Origin: Woeseiaceae bacterium
GTDB lineage: Bacteria; Pseudomonadota; Gammaproteobacteria; Steroidobacterales; Woeseiaceae
Direction of reading: 5' to 3'
Length of the DNA stretch: 64,000 nt
NCBI GenBank assembly: GCA_021773055.1
Contig: JAJFKV010000071.1
Span: 109,659 to 173,658 of the forward strand
Under the pieces are notes generated by a model that was not told where the DNA came from, did no database searches, and saw only the letters and a list, made by a program, of their open reading frames with translations. Both the position numbers and the translations under genes were made by a program. Positions 54,453 through 63,640 of this stretch are shown here, piece by piece. How positions within the stretch are numbered: position 1 is the stretch's first letter; every line of letters begins with the position of its first letter.

Positions 54453-55933
54453 GGATTTGCCACGCCTTGCAGGGCATCGATTACGTCGGAGGCCATCAAT
54501 CCGCGCTCGCCCGCGCCCGCAGCGACATCGCCTGCCCGCGCGTGAAGTTCGACACCGACGGCCGCCGCGACAGGCAAGCACAGTCCCTGCGCCAGCATCG
54601 CCGCGATGACGCCTGTTAGTACATCTCCCATGCCGGGCGCAGCCATGCCGGGATTACCGGATGTACAAATGAACGGTACGCCAGCGCTGGACGAGATCAG
54701 GGTGCCGGCGCCTTTCAATACAGTAATGCCGCCGTATTTGCTGACCAAAGCCTGCAAAGCAGTGGGTCGATCAACCTGAACATCGGCATTGTTGCTGCCA
54801 ATCAGTGTGGCCGCTTCTCCGGGATGCGGCGTAATTATGCGGCTATCAACCGACTCCGGCTCTGCAGCGAGTAAGTTAAGCGCATCGGCATCCCACACGG
54901 CCGGTCGCCGCGAACGCGCGACTGCTTCATAAATCTCACGCGCCCATTCCGACTGCCCAAGGCCGGGCCCAAATGCGACCACATCGACTTTCTCAAGCAA
55001 AGGGGTCAGACCCCTTTCGTCGCCGATGCCGTAAGACATGAGTTCCGGTCTGGCCGCCGTAATCAGTGCCGCATGCTCCGGGTGAGTCGCCACACTGACG
55101 CGGCCAGCCCCCGCCCTGAGCGCAGCTTCGCCACAAAGACGGGCTGCGCCAGGCATGCCGGGCCCACCGCCAACGACCAGAACGTGGCCGAAATCACCTT
55201 TGTGAGCACCGCGCGCTCTTGGCGGCAAGGCCTCGACCAGGAGTCGGTCACCCAGTCTCTTATAGATTGCCGGGATGTCGGAGCAGCAATCTGCATCAAT
55301 ATCCAGATCGTCGAAGGTAATCGCACCACAATGGTTTGGCCCTTCGCCCAGAAACAGTCCGGCCTTCAGGCCCACAAATGTCGTCGTGAGTCCTGCGATT
55401 ACCGCGCAGCCCATGACGGCACCCGTATCGCCATGAATTCCAGTGGCTATGTCCATCGCGTGGGTTGGCGCCGGGTGCGCATTCATCGCCGCAACCGCAA
55501 CCGCGAACTCGCCATCGATTTCGCGCTCCAGTCCGCTGCCAAGAATTGCATCGACGAGTAACTCTGCTTCTGCGTCGATATCGCCGGCCCAGGGCATCAC
55601 GATGCCGCCCTCCGCAGCAAAATCACCGTAGGCGGTGGCTGCGTCCCCCGTCAATGTTTCGGGATCAACCATCGCCAAAACGGATACCACGATCCCATCG
55701 AGCGCCGCCAGCCGCGCAACGACATAGCCATCTCCGCCGTTATTACCCGCACCGCAAATAACCTGCCAGCGCGCCGCGTCCGGGTAGCGGGCACGTGCCG
55801 CCTTAACTGCGGCATTGCCAGCCCGCTTCATTAGGGTATATCCCGGTGTGCCGAAGTCTTCGATCGCCTTGCGATCGATTTCCCTAACCGCAGCTACGGA
55901 GTATATTTTTGTGGGTAAGGTTTGCATCGTCAC
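54449..55933 (-). CDS. nnr: bifunctional NAD(P)H-hydrate repair enzyme
   Basis: 494 residues: N-terminal NAD(P)HX epimerase (YjeF_N, with ICGAGNNGGDGYVVAR) and C-terminal ADP-dependent dehydratase (VVGGGPGMPGAARL, TPHPGEAATL, GTLISSSAGVPFICTSGNPGMAAPGMGDVLTG). It repairs hydrated NAD(P)H. Located between queG and tsaE as in E. coli. Confidence 0.96.
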   Translation of the reverse strand: MTMQTLPTKIYSVAAVREIDRKAIEDFGTPGYTLMKRAGNAAVKAARARYPDAARWQVICGAGNNGGDGYVVARLAALDGIVVSVLAMVDPETLTGDAATAYGDFAAEGGIVMPWAGDIDAEAELLVDAILGSGLEREIDGEFAVAVAAMNAHPAPTHAMDIATGIHGDTGAVMGCAVIAGLTTTFVGLKAGLFLGEGPNHCGAITFDDLDIDADCCSDIPAIYKRLGDRLLVEALPPRARGAHKGDFGHVLVVGGGPGMPGAARLCGEAALRAGAGRVSVATHPEHAALITAARPELMSYGIGDERGLTPLLEKVDVVAFGPGLGQSEWAREIYEAVARSRRPAVWDADALNLLAAEPESVDSRIITPHPGEAATLIGSNNADVQVDRPTALQALVSKYGGITVLKGAGTLISSSAGVPFICTSGNPGMAAPGMGDVLTGVIAAMLAQGLCLPVAAAVGVELHARAGDVAAGAGERGLMASDVIDALQGVANP

Positions 55934-55967
55934 GATTATACTGTGACTTCAGAAGGATCAAACTTTG

Positions 55968-57044
55968 ATGAAACCTGCGGACACCTGCGACAAAGCTGAA
56001 ATGACTGCGCTGAAGAGCCAGATCATCGGCTGGTGCGGTGAACTCGGATTTCAGCAAGCGGGAATTGCCGGGGTCGACCTGTCCTTTGCGGAGCGCCGCC
56101 TAACGGACTGGTTACAGGCCGGATTTCACGGTTCGATGGACTATATGGCACGCCACGGCAGCAAGCGTAGCCGGCCGGACGAACTGGTACCGGGCACACT
56201 TCGGGTAATTTCCGTGCGTATGGATTACTTCCCTGAATCACAGGAAACCGCGAAGCAAATACTGGATGACGGCCGTAGCGCCTACATCTCCCGCTACGCC
56301 CTCGGGCGGGACTATCACAAAGTGCTGCGAGGTCGCTTACGCGCGTTGGCGCGGCGCATCGAAGACAGGATTGGCGAATTTGGTTACCGAGTTTTCGTCG
56401 ATAGTGCGCCCGTTCTCGAAAAAGCGCTGGGCGAAAAAGCCGGTATCGGCTGGATTGGCAAACATACCAATGTAATAGACCGGGATTCCGGATCGTGGTT
56501 TTTTCTGGGCGAACTGTACACCAATCTGCCTTTACAAATTGATGCTCCGGAGGAATCGCATTGCGGCAGCTGCACTACGTGTATTGATGTTTGCCCGACC
56601 AAAGCCATTATTGCGCCTTACTCGCTGGATGCGCGACGATGCATCTCCTACCTGACGATCGAAAACAAGGAAGCGATTCCGCTTGAGTTTCGAAAAGACA
56701 TGGGCAATCGAATATACGGCTGCGATGACTGCCAGTTATTCTGTCCCTGGAACAAGTTCGCAAAACTCACGGCCGAAGCAGATTTCGCGCCTCGCCATGG
56801 TCTCGACTCGGCCCAACTCACCGACTTATTCTCGTGGAGTGAAGCAACCTGGCTCGAGAAAACCGAAGGCAGTGCCATTCGCAGGGTTGGCTATCAGGGG
56901 TGGTTAAGAAATATCGCGGTGGCTCTTGGCAATGCCGACACGACCGCAGCGGTAGTTGCTGCTCTTTCGTTGCGACGACGGGATGATTCGCCAATGGTCG
57001 CCGAACATGTAGAGTGGGCGCTCGAACAACATGAAACGACCTAA
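55968..57044 (+). CDS. queG: epoxyqueuosine reductase QueG
   Basis: About 358 residues. It uses cobalamin and two [4Fe-4S] clusters to reduce epoxyqueuosine to queuosine in tRNA. Cluster motifs are CGSCTTCIDVCPTKAI and CDDCQLFCPWN. The HEAT-like C-terminal end (RRVGYQGWLRNIAVALGNA) is present. AGAAGGA precedes ATG 55968; TTG 55965 directly before it is also possible. Divergent from nnr. Confidence 0.96.
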   Translation: MKPADTCDKAEMTALKSQIIGWCGELGFQQAGIAGVDLSFAERRLTDWLQAGFHGSMDYMARHGSKRSRPDELVPGTLRVISVRMDYFPESQETAKQILDDGRSAYISRYALGRDYHKVLRGRLRALARRIEDRIGEFGYRVFVDSAPVLEKALGEKAGIGWIGKHTNVIDRDSGSWFFLGELYTNLPLQIDAPEESHCGSCTTCIDVCPTKAIIAPYSLDARRCISYLTIENKEAIPLEFRKDMGNRIYGCDDCQLFCPWNKFAKLTAEADFAPRHGLDSAQLTDLFSWSEATWLEKTEGSAIRRVGYQGWLRNIAVALGNADTTAAVVAALSLRRRDDSPMVAEHVEWALEQHETT

Positions 57045-57063
57045 ACCGTGATGGAGATCGATT

Positions 57064-57948
57064 ATGTTTGAGGCGCCTGGTTCGCCCTACCTGGTTTCAT
57101 ATGACGGCGACTTCGATATTTCGAAGGCGAGCACAGCACCTTTGACGAATGGCCATGCACACAAAGGCAAACACCGTCGCGAAGCGACCGAGAACCTCAG
57201 CACCTTACAACGTGTCCTGGCGGCAGGTGACCGTCATTCCGTGTTACTGGTATTTCAGGCCATGGACGCTGCGGGAAAAGACAGCACTATCCGATCCGTC
57301 ATGCAGGGTATCGACCCATCGGGCTGCCAGGTTTTCAGTTTCAAGAGACCTTCCAGCCTCGAGCTTGATCACGACTTCCTGTGGCGTACAACCTGCCGAC
57401 TGCCGGAACGCGGTCGAATCGGCATTTTTAATCGCAGCCAATATGAAGAAGTCCTGGTATTGCGGGTGCACCCCGACATACTGAATCATCAAAAATTGCC
57501 AGGCACAATCGATCTGGAAAGCATCTGGGACGAGCGCCTGACATCCATACGTCAGCAGGAAGAGCATCTGGCGCGAAACGGTACCGTCATATTGAAGTTC
57601 TGGTTAAACGTATCCAAAGACGAGCAGAAAAGGCGGTTTCTTGCGCGGCTCGACGATCCTCTGAAGAACTGGAAATTCGAACCAGGCGATGTCGTCGAAA
57701 GACGCTATTGGGACGACTATATGCTCGCCTATCAGGATGCACTCAATGCGACCTCCCGACCCTGGGCGCCGTGGTATGCGATCCCCGCAGATAGCAAACC
57801 TTACATGCGAGCCCGGGTTGCCGAAATTATAATTAGTGCACTGCAAAGCATTGGTTTGAAATATCCGCAGCCCTCGGCAGGCGACCGCTCCGAGTACGCT
57901 GAAGCCCGCGCGGAGCTCACTGCCGACGACCCGGCAGGCAGGCAGTGA
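57064..57948 (+). CDS. polyphosphate kinase 2 family protein
   Basis: 294 residues with Walker A (AMDAAGKDST), the lid region QVFSFKRPS and Walker B-like GRIGIFNRSQYEEVLVLRVHP. PPK2 enzymes move phosphate between polyphosphate and nucleotides; the one-domain form may use AMP or ADP/GDP. Which nucleotide cannot be told here. GGAG precedes ATG 57064. Confidence 0.92.
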   Translation: MFEAPGSPYLVSYDGDFDISKASTAPLTNGHAHKGKHRREATENLSTLQRVLAAGDRHSVLLVFQAMDAAGKDSTIRSVMQGIDPSGCQVFSFKRPSSLELDHDFLWRTTCRLPERGRIGIFNRSQYEEVLVLRVHPDILNHQKLPGTIDLESIWDERLTSIRQQEEHLARNGTVILKFWLNVSKDEQKRRFLARLDDPLKNWKFEPGDVVERRYWDDYMLAYQDALNATSRPWAPWYAIPADSKPYMRARVAEIIISALQSIGLKYPQPSAGDRSEYAEARAELTADDPAGRQ

Positions 57949-58046
57949 ACTGCGTCACAGTCTGATTTCGCACGAATCTGTGTGCTGGTCGATATTTATC
58001 TGGAACGAATCTAGTAACAATCTCCTGATACACGACGGAGTCAACT

Positions 58047-59015
58047 TTGCCGCAATTATTGGCGATAAATTCGGATTACAAGCGCTCACTGCTCGATAGC
58101 CTCGAGCTATTCAAGGGAGTGCAGCCTGAAGATGTTCAGAATCTGTTACAGAGATGTGACCGACGCGACCTCGCAGCGGGCGAATTATTGTTGTCCCCGG
58201 GCGCCAGGAACGAACACGTATTCATCGTTCTCTCCGGTAGCCTGAATATTCACGTAGGTTCCGTTGACACACCAGTACTGGCAACGATGGATGTCGGTGC
58301 CTGTGTTGGCGAGATGTCCATTATCGAAGATCGCGATCCATCGGCGTTTGTAATTGGCGCAGAACCCTCACACTTGCTGTTGATTCACCAATCCATTTTG
58401 TGGGAAATGGTTGACGCATCGCACGACTTCGCCAAGAACTTACTGGTCGTGCTTTCGGAACGAGTTCGCAGTCATAACCGCGTGATCGCCGACAGCTTTG
58501 GCGAGATCAAGAAGTTTGAAAAGCATGCTTCAACCGATGCGCTGACAAGTCTGGCGAATAGACATGCGATGCAAGAAACCTTTCCGGCCGAAATCGAACG
58601 TTGCGTGGAGAAAGATTCACCCGTCGCAATGATGATGATCGATGTCGACAACTTCAAACAGTTCAACGATATGTTCGGCCACATCGCGGGAGATCGCGCA
58701 TTGTCAGCCGTCTCAAAAATTCTACGCACACAATTTCGCCCTCGCGACTTGCTGGTACGCTACGGCGGCGACGAATTCGCCGTATTACTACCCGGTACGA
58801 CCCAGGAACAAGCACTTGTGATTGGCGAACGTGTCCGTGTAGCAGTAAGCGGCAGCACCGCCGATGGCGACGATTCACTAATACAAATTCCGGTGAAAAT
58901 ATCGATGGGCGTCGCCGAGTTGGTAGCGCGCGGTACTCTGGACATGCTCACCCGTGCTGCCGACGCCGCTCTGTACCGCGCAAAGCACGCCGGCCGCAAC
59001 GTCGTATCTGGCTAA
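58047..59015 (+). CDS. cyclic-nucleotide-binding domain fused to a GGDEF diguanylate cyclase
   Basis: 322 residues: a cNMP-binding/Crp-like sensor (about 18-135, with VGEMSIIEDRDPSAF) and a GGDEF domain with active site GGDEF at 240-244 and an inhibitory I-site R231-P-R-D234 five residues before it. No membrane segment is seen. It should make c-di-GMP in response to a bound nucleotide. The start is TTG 58047, 8 bases after GGAG. The frame overlaps convergent panC by 4 bases. Confidence 0.9.
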   Translation: MPQLLAINSDYKRSLLDSLELFKGVQPEDVQNLLQRCDRRDLAAGELLLSPGARNEHVFIVLSGSLNIHVGSVDTPVLATMDVGACVGEMSIIEDRDPSAFVIGAEPSHLLLIHQSILWEMVDASHDFAKNLLVVLSERVRSHNRVIADSFGEIKKFEKHASTDALTSLANRHAMQETFPAEIERCVEKDSPVAMMMIDVDNFKQFNDMFGHIAGDRALSAVSKILRTQFRPRDLLVRYGGDEFAVLLPGTTQEQALVIGERVRVAVSGSTADGDDSLIQIPVKISMGVAELVARGTLDMLTRAADAALYRAKHAGRNVVSG

Positions 59016-59860
59016 ACAGTAACGACCGTATTGTCGATCAGGCGAGCGTCTCCGAGATGCGCAGCAGCAAGCACAACGAGTTCGTCGCAGTCACGATCCG
59101 GAATCTCAAGATTCTGAGCCCGCCGGATAGAAAAATAATCAACCGCAAAGCCGGCATCCGTCAACTTCGCTACTGACTCAGATTCAAGTTCCTCGTAATC
59201 GCGACGGCCGTTTTGCAGTTCTTCGCCGACACCCGACAGTACCTGGTACAAAACCGGTGCATTCGCACGCTCGTCGTCAGTCAGGTACTGGTTGCGGGAG
59301 CTCATGGCAAGACCATCCTCTTCACGAATTGTTTCTCCCGTGATAATCGCGACTGGCAAATTAAGATCCTGCGACATGTGGCGAATGACCAACTGCTGCT
59401 GATAATCTTTTTGGCCGAAGAAAGCGGCATCCGGTTGTACAAGCGCGAACAGGCGAGCAACAACCGATGTCACACCATCGAAATGACCCGGCCGGCTCGC
59501 GCCGCAGAAGTTCTCCGTTATTCTTGGCACTGATATTGTAGTCGCATCTTTCAAACCGAACGGATACATCGTTTCGACGTCTGGCGCGAAAATTAAATCA
59601 GCCGCAGGCCTCTTAAGCAGCCGGGTATCTCGCTCGAGTGTGCGTGGGTATTCCTCGAAGTCCTCGTCCTCACTAAACTGCGTCGGGTTTACGAAAATGC
59701 TTACGACTACACGTTCCGCATGTTCGCGCGCCAGTTCGACCAGAGATAAGTGCCCGGCGTGCAAATTGCCCATTGTTGGGACCATCGCAATGTGATCGCC
59801 ATGTTGACGCCACTCGGCCAGTTGCTCATCGAGCTCTTTCTTGGTGTGTACAACAATCAT
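59012..59860 (-). CDS. panC: pantothenate synthetase
   Basis: 282 residues. It joins pantoate and beta-alanine with ATP. Motifs are VPTMGNLHAGHLSL (HIGH-type) and FFGQKDYQQ, plus a late EDGLAMSSRN. It follows panB by 24 bases. Confidence 0.97.
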   Translation of the reverse strand: MIVVHTKKELDEQLAEWRQHGDHIAMVPTMGNLHAGHLSLVELAREHAERVVVSIFVNPTQFSEDEDFEEYPRTLERDTRLLKRPAADLIFAPDVETMYPFGLKDATTISVPRITENFCGASRPGHFDGVTSVVARLFALVQPDAAFFGQKDYQQQLVIRHMSQDLNLPVAIITGETIREEDGLAMSSRNQYLTDDERANAPVLYQVLSGVGEELQNGRRDYEELESESVAKLTDAGFAVDYFSIRRAQNLEIPDRDCDELVVLAAAHLGDARLIDNTVVTV

Positions 59861-59884
59861 AAATTCAATGCGCTCAGACTCGAG

Positions 59885-60715
59885 TCAGGAAAAGCAGTGT
59901 TCAGGCGTTGGGTACACCGCTTCTTTGACCTCTCGGACATAGGACTGCACTGCCAGGTACGGTGAATCACAACCAGCCTGGTAGTTCTTGACGAATTTGG
60001 GCGTGCGACCCTGCGTAATATCGAGGATGTCGTACAAGACCAGGATTTGACCGTCAACATCCGGACCAGCACCGATGCCGATAACGGGAACATCGAGCGC
60101 TGCAGTTATGATCTTGCCGGCTTCGTTCGGTACGCACTCCAGCAAGACGATATCCGCACCGGCATCCTGTAGTCGTTTCGCGGACGACAGCATTTCCTTC
60201 GCTTTATCGGGATCCCTGCCCTGCACTTTGAATCCACCAATTTTGTGAACAGATTGCGGTTTTAGACCAAGATGCGCGCAAACCGGAATATCGTGGCGTG
60301 CCAGGTGCGCGACAATGTCGACCTGGTCATCGCCGCCTTCCAGCTTGATCATCATCGCGCCGCCTTCCTGCATCAAACGCACCGCGTTATCGAGCGCCAT
60401 ACCAGGCTCGGTGTAACTCATGAATGGCATATCGGCGACCAGGAACGCGCGCCGCAAACCTCGAGCAACAGTGCGCGAGTGATAAACAATATCATCTACC
60501 GTTACCGGCACCGTCGTGTCGTGACCCTGAATAACCATACCCAGGGAGTCACCAACCAGGACAAGGTCCGCTCCCGCGGCATCAACGAGCGCTGCGTAGC
60601 TGGCGTCGTACGCTGTAATGCAGGCGATAGGCTCACCGTCGCGCTTCATTTTTTGCAGCGTCGATACATTCACGGGCGGCTCTGTCATGCCGCGTTGTTC
60701 AAGTTGTGTGTACAT
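59885..60715 (-). CDS. panB: 3-methyl-2-oxobutanoate hydroxymethyltransferase
   Basis: 276 residues of the TIM-barrel ketopantoate hydroxymethylase: ACITAYDASYAALVDAAGADLVLVGDSLGMV, and AHLGLKPQSVHKIGGFKVQG. First step of pantothenate synthesis, in an operon with panC. A shorter start at the internal Met10 is possible. Confidence 0.97.
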   Translation of the reverse strand: MYTQLEQRGMTEPPVNVSTLQKMKRDGEPIACITAYDASYAALVDAAGADLVLVGDSLGMVIQGHDTTVPVTVDDIVYHSRTVARGLRRAFLVADMPFMSYTEPGMALDNAVRLMQEGGAMMIKLEGGDDQVDIVAHLARHDIPVCAHLGLKPQSVHKIGGFKVQGRDPDKAKEMLSSAKRLQDAGADIVLLECVPNEAGKIITAALDVPVIGIGAGPDVDGQILVLYDILDITQGRTPKFVKNYQAGCDSPYLAVQSYVREVKEAVYPTPEHCFS

Positions 60716-60743
60716 AGTCTTTCACGGTATCAGGCGGGAGGGT

Positions 60744-61418
60744 TCAGGCAAGCACAGCGGCGGCGGGATTATAAAAATGCCGTCCGCCCGTAGTACGTTC
60801 GATCTGACCAAATAACTGGTCGTAGTCGGCGTCATTATGAACCGGATCAAATTGTGATGCATTGACGATCAATAGCGGGCCATCGTCGTAGTTGTGGAAA
60901 AAACGGGAATAGGCATCGGTCAGTCGCTCAACATATGTGCGATCGACGAATCGATCACAGGGTGCGTTGCGGCGCATCAATCGCTGCATAATTGCGTCGA
61001 CGGACGCCTGCAGGTAAATAACGAGATCGGGAACTGGCGCTTCGACAGCCAGGTTATCTGAGATTTGCTCATAGAGCTTCAGCTCTTCCCTGTCCAGATT
61101 CAGTTCGGCAAACAAACGGTCGCGCGTAAAAAGGTAGTCAGAAATGCGAACATTTGAAAACAGATCGGATTGCCGCATTTGTTCTATTTGCCGTGCACGC
61201 GCGAACAGAAAAAACATCTGCACCGGCAGCGCTGCCGATCGACCGTCGCGATAAAATCGTTCGAGAAATGGATTTTCTTCGAATTCCTCGAGCACCAGAT
61301 CGCCCGCCAGACTATCAGCCAGCCGTCTCGCCAACGCCGTTTTTCCCACACCGATCGGTCCTTCGATCGCTATGTATCGCGAGGCGCCGCCGGGTTTCTT
61401 GAGATGACTTACGGTCAC
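60744..61418 (-). CDS. deoxynucleoside kinase
   Basis: 224 residues with P-loop EGPIGVGKTALARRLA and an ERF/DRH-type region (SDYLFTRDRLFAELNLD), plus the LID Arg cluster RLMRRNAPCDR. It phosphorylates deoxynucleosides for salvage. The location between folK and panB is common in gammaproteobacteria. Confidence 0.92.
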   Translation of the reverse strand: MTVSHLKKPGGASRYIAIEGPIGVGKTALARRLADSLAGDLVLEEFEENPFLERFYRDGRSAALPVQMFFLFARARQIEQMRQSDLFSNVRISDYLFTRDRLFAELNLDREELKLYEQISDNLAVEAPVPDLVIYLQASVDAIMQRLMRRNAPCDRFVDRTYVERLTDAYSRFFHNYDDGPLLIVNASQFDPVHNDADYDQLFGQIERTTGGRHFYNPAAAVLA

Positions 61419-61427
61419 TGATTTCCT

Positions 61428-61922
61428 TTATCCAATGCGTGAAATCGCGGGCTCGCCGGAATTAACGTCAAGAGTCTCGATTTGACCCAATTCCGGAATA
61501 TTGAGACCGGGCGCCACTTCTGCAAGAGGCAACAATACAAAATTTCGTTCGCTGATGCCCGGATGAGGAACTTTCAGCTCGGGCTTATCAATAATCTGGT
61601 CTGAATATACTAATAAATCCAGATCAAGAACGCGCGGTCCCCAGTGCACGTCATCGCGCTCACGACCACGCTCATTCTCAATGCGCTGCAATTCTGCCAA
61701 CAACTCCGGTGCAGACAAGCAAGTCATCAACGCCACCACCGCGTTAACGAAGTCAGGTTGTTCCACACCCCCGAACGGAGCCGACCGATATAAAGATGAG
61801 CGTTTGATCAATCGGGTACCGGGTATGTCATCCAGTAGCCCGAATGTGTTCTCGAGTTGGCGAACCGGCCCCTGCAAATTACTGCCAAGCCCTATATACG
61901 CTGGAAACCAATGATTGGTCAC
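61428..61922 (-). CDS. folK: HPPK, 6-hydroxymethyl-7,8-dihydropterin pyrophosphokinase
   Basis: 164 residues: YIGLGSNLQGP, the ATP-binding VHWGPRVLDLDLL motif and HPGISERNFVLLPLAEV. Step in folate synthesis. Its start overlaps the pcnB stop by 4 bases. Confidence 0.97.
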   Translation of the reverse strand: MTNHWFPAYIGLGSNLQGPVRQLENTFGLLDDIPGTRLIKRSSLYRSAPFGGVEQPDFVNAVVALMTCLSAPELLAELQRIENERGRERDDVHWGPRVLDLDLLVYSDQIIDKPELKVPHPGISERNFVLLPLAEVAPGLNIPELGQIETLDVNSGEPAISRIG

Positions 61923-63241
61923 GATTCTTGGGTGGGTTTGCGACGACGTCTGCGCCGAGGCCGGCGCTTCTTGTCCGCTCCCTGCGCCGCTGGCATCTGA
62001 AAACTCCTGGCTTGTTCATCGGTCGACTGCGTTTGCACATCCGTCCAGAATTTCCCTAGCTCCGGGTCCCCCAGACCGACTTCTGACTGCAATAGCATGA
62101 AGTCGTAGGCCGCGCGGAAACGACGATGCTGCAGCAGATTCATTGCACGTTTGCCGCGAACTTGAGCGAAACGCGGTTGTAGTGCCAACATCTCCCGCAT
62201 CGGTACCGTAAAGCGTTTGGGAATTGAGATTCGCCGTTGTTGCTGAGACACAATTTCGTATGCCGCGAGGCTCAAAGACTGCGACTCAGACATTTTCTCT
62301 TCAGAGCGTCTGATTTCGGCCAGCTTCTTGATGGGCATCCAGAGGAACACGCCCAGCAAGAACATAGGCGTAACAGACTTTCCCTCAGCAACGCGTTTAT
62401 CCGAGTTCTGCAATGCGGCCTGGGTGAATGCCAGAAATCTTTCGTCCTGCGACAACTCTTCTTCCGTGGCCGGAAATAACTCGCCGAATAATTTGTGCTC
62501 ACGCAGCAATTCAAAAGTACGTTCGGCAAAGCCTGACTGGAATAATTTCAGGAATTCGTCGAACAATCGCGCCGCAGGCACGTTGGCTAACAATTCGGTA
62601 TGGCCGCGCATCGCATTGACGACGCTCTTGTCGATGCTGAAACCCAGTTTTCCGGCAAATCGAACCGCGCGCAACATACGCACCGGGTCCTCACGCAATC
62701 TTTGCGCTGGGTCACCAATCAATACTAGTCGCTTTCGCTTAACATCATCGAAACCGCCGGTGTAATCCCAGATACTGAAATCTGCGATGTTGTAGTACAG
62801 CGCATTACAGGTGAAATCACGACGCCAAACATCCTCGTCGATGGTGCCGTAGACGTTATCGCGGATAATTCGGCCTTCTGTATCATGCGCAGAATCATCA
62901 TCTTCGTGATTTGCGGCTGCCCTGAATGTCGCGACCTCTATGATCTCCCGACCAAAGCGAACGTGCGCCAATCGAAAGCGCCGCCCGATCAGACGACAAT
63001 TGCTGAACAGTGAACGCACTTCTTCGGGTGTCGCATTGGTCGCAATATCGAAGTCTTTGGGGTGCAACTCCAGCATGGCATCACGTACACCACCGCCGAC
63101 CAGGAACGCCTGATAGCCTGACTTGTGCAGTCGATACAAGACCTTCAGAGCAGCCTTGGATATCTCAGCTCGAGAGACGTTGTGGGCGGCGCGTGGAATA
63201 ACATTCGGCGCTTTGGACCCGGTTTTCCCGGTGTTTTTCAA
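61919..63241 (-). CDS. pcnB: poly(A) polymerase I
   Basis: 440 residues: nucleotidyltransferase head with GYQAFLVGGGVRDAML and the two catalytic Asp in KDFDIATNATPEEV, then the RNA-binding neck and a basic tail ending KKRRPRRRRRRKPTQES. It adds A tails that promote RNA decay. The start seems to be TTG 63241 with no good ribosome site. E. coli pcnB also has a rare start codon, so weak initiation may be a shared feature. Confidence 0.94.
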   Translation of the reverse strand: MKNTGKTGSKAPNVIPRAAHNVSRAEISKAALKVLYRLHKSGYQAFLVGGGVRDAMLELHPKDFDIATNATPEEVRSLFSNCRLIGRRFRLAHVRFGREIIEVATFRAAANHEDDDSAHDTEGRIIRDNVYGTIDEDVWRRDFTCNALYYNIADFSIWDYTGGFDDVKRKRLVLIGDPAQRLREDPVRMLRAVRFAGKLGFSIDKSVVNAMRGHTELLANVPAARLFDEFLKLFQSGFAERTFELLREHKLFGELFPATEEELSQDERFLAFTQAALQNSDKRVAEGKSVTPMFLLGVFLWMPIKKLAEIRRSEEKMSESQSLSLAAYEIVSQQQRRISIPKRFTVPMREMLALQPRFAQVRGKRAMNLLQHRRFRAAYDFMLLQSEVGLGDPELGKFWTDVQTQSTDEQARSFQMPAAQGADKKRRPRRRRRRKPTQES

Positions 63242-63329
63242 TTGATAATCGCTTGACGGGCTAGAATTCGCCGTATGATAGCAGCCCTGCAGACAGGCTG
63301 GGGGTTTGTGAAAAAACTTTGAATTCCGC

Positions 63330-63357
63330 TTGAGGAATTTTGGCTCGACCGTATAAT
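63330..63357 (+). promoter_or_regulatory. sigma-70 promoter of the broken tRNA-Glu gene
   Basis: TTGAGG at 63330-63335, a 16-base spacer, and a perfect TATAAT at 63352-63357 followed by a GC-rich discriminator (GGCGCCCCC), the form typical of stringently controlled stable RNA promoters. It lies 33 bases before the tRNA start. Confidence 0.8.
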
Positions 63358-63389
63358 GGCGCCCCCGTCCACATTGACGGCCAATCTCC

Positions 63390-63432
63390 GCTCCCTTCGT
63401 CTAGCGGTTCAGGACGCTGCCCTCTCACGGCG
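63390..63432 (+). pseudogene. tRNA-Glu(CTC), 5' 43 bases only, cut by integration
   Basis: The acceptor 5' strand GCTCCCT, D-arm (GTCTAGCGGTTCAGGAC) and anticodon loop CTCTCAC with anticodon CTC at 63424-63426 match tRNA-Glu. Identity stops at GGCG of the 3' anticodon stem; the T-arm and acceptor 3' strand are absent, and the next bases (CCCAATACAA) are not tRNA. With an integrase following, this is an attachment site left after insertion. The matching 3' half should lie at the far end of the element. Confidence 0.85.
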
Positions 63433-63458
63433 CCCAATACAAAATACCAATCAAATAC

Positions 63459-63478
63459 ATAGCTCACAGCTGTGCTAT
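63459..63478. repeat. near-palindrome downstream of the att site
   Basis: ATAGC-T-CACAG / CTGTG-CTAT: arms match except for one extra T and one missing G. Located 27 bases into the element; may be a recombinase or control-protein binding site. Confidence 0.4.
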
Positions 63479-63569
63479 TCGCAGTGCTTTTTCAGGGCTG
63501 CGGCATGAGTGTTTGCCCCGCATCGACGCCTGAATTCCCGGCCGATTGCCGCTCCAACAAACTCAATAC

Positions 63570-63587
63570 CCGTCACCTCGGTGACGG
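63570..63587. repeat. perfect inverted repeat upstream of the integrase
   Basis: Arms CCGTCACC and GGTGACGG, 8 bp each, with a 2-base loop (TC). The loop is too short for a stable hairpin, so it looks more like a protein-binding dyad 54 bases before the integrase ATG. Confidence 0.5.
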
Positions 63588-63595
63588 CAAATTCC

Positions 63596-63612
63596 TGTGC
63601 ACGGAGTGCACA
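63596..63612. repeat. second inverted repeat upstream of the integrase
   Basis: Arms TGTGCAC and GTGCACA, 7 bp each, around GGA, ending 28 bases before the integrase ATG. With the repeat at 63570 it may form an operator controlling integrase. Confidence 0.45.
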
Positions 63613-63640
63613 AGTCAACCGACCAGCGGAGGGTCACACC

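Noticed and set aside
57949..57970. TGCGTCACAG after the PPK2 gene as a second CRP site
   Set aside because: Only one half-site is present; the other half does not match.
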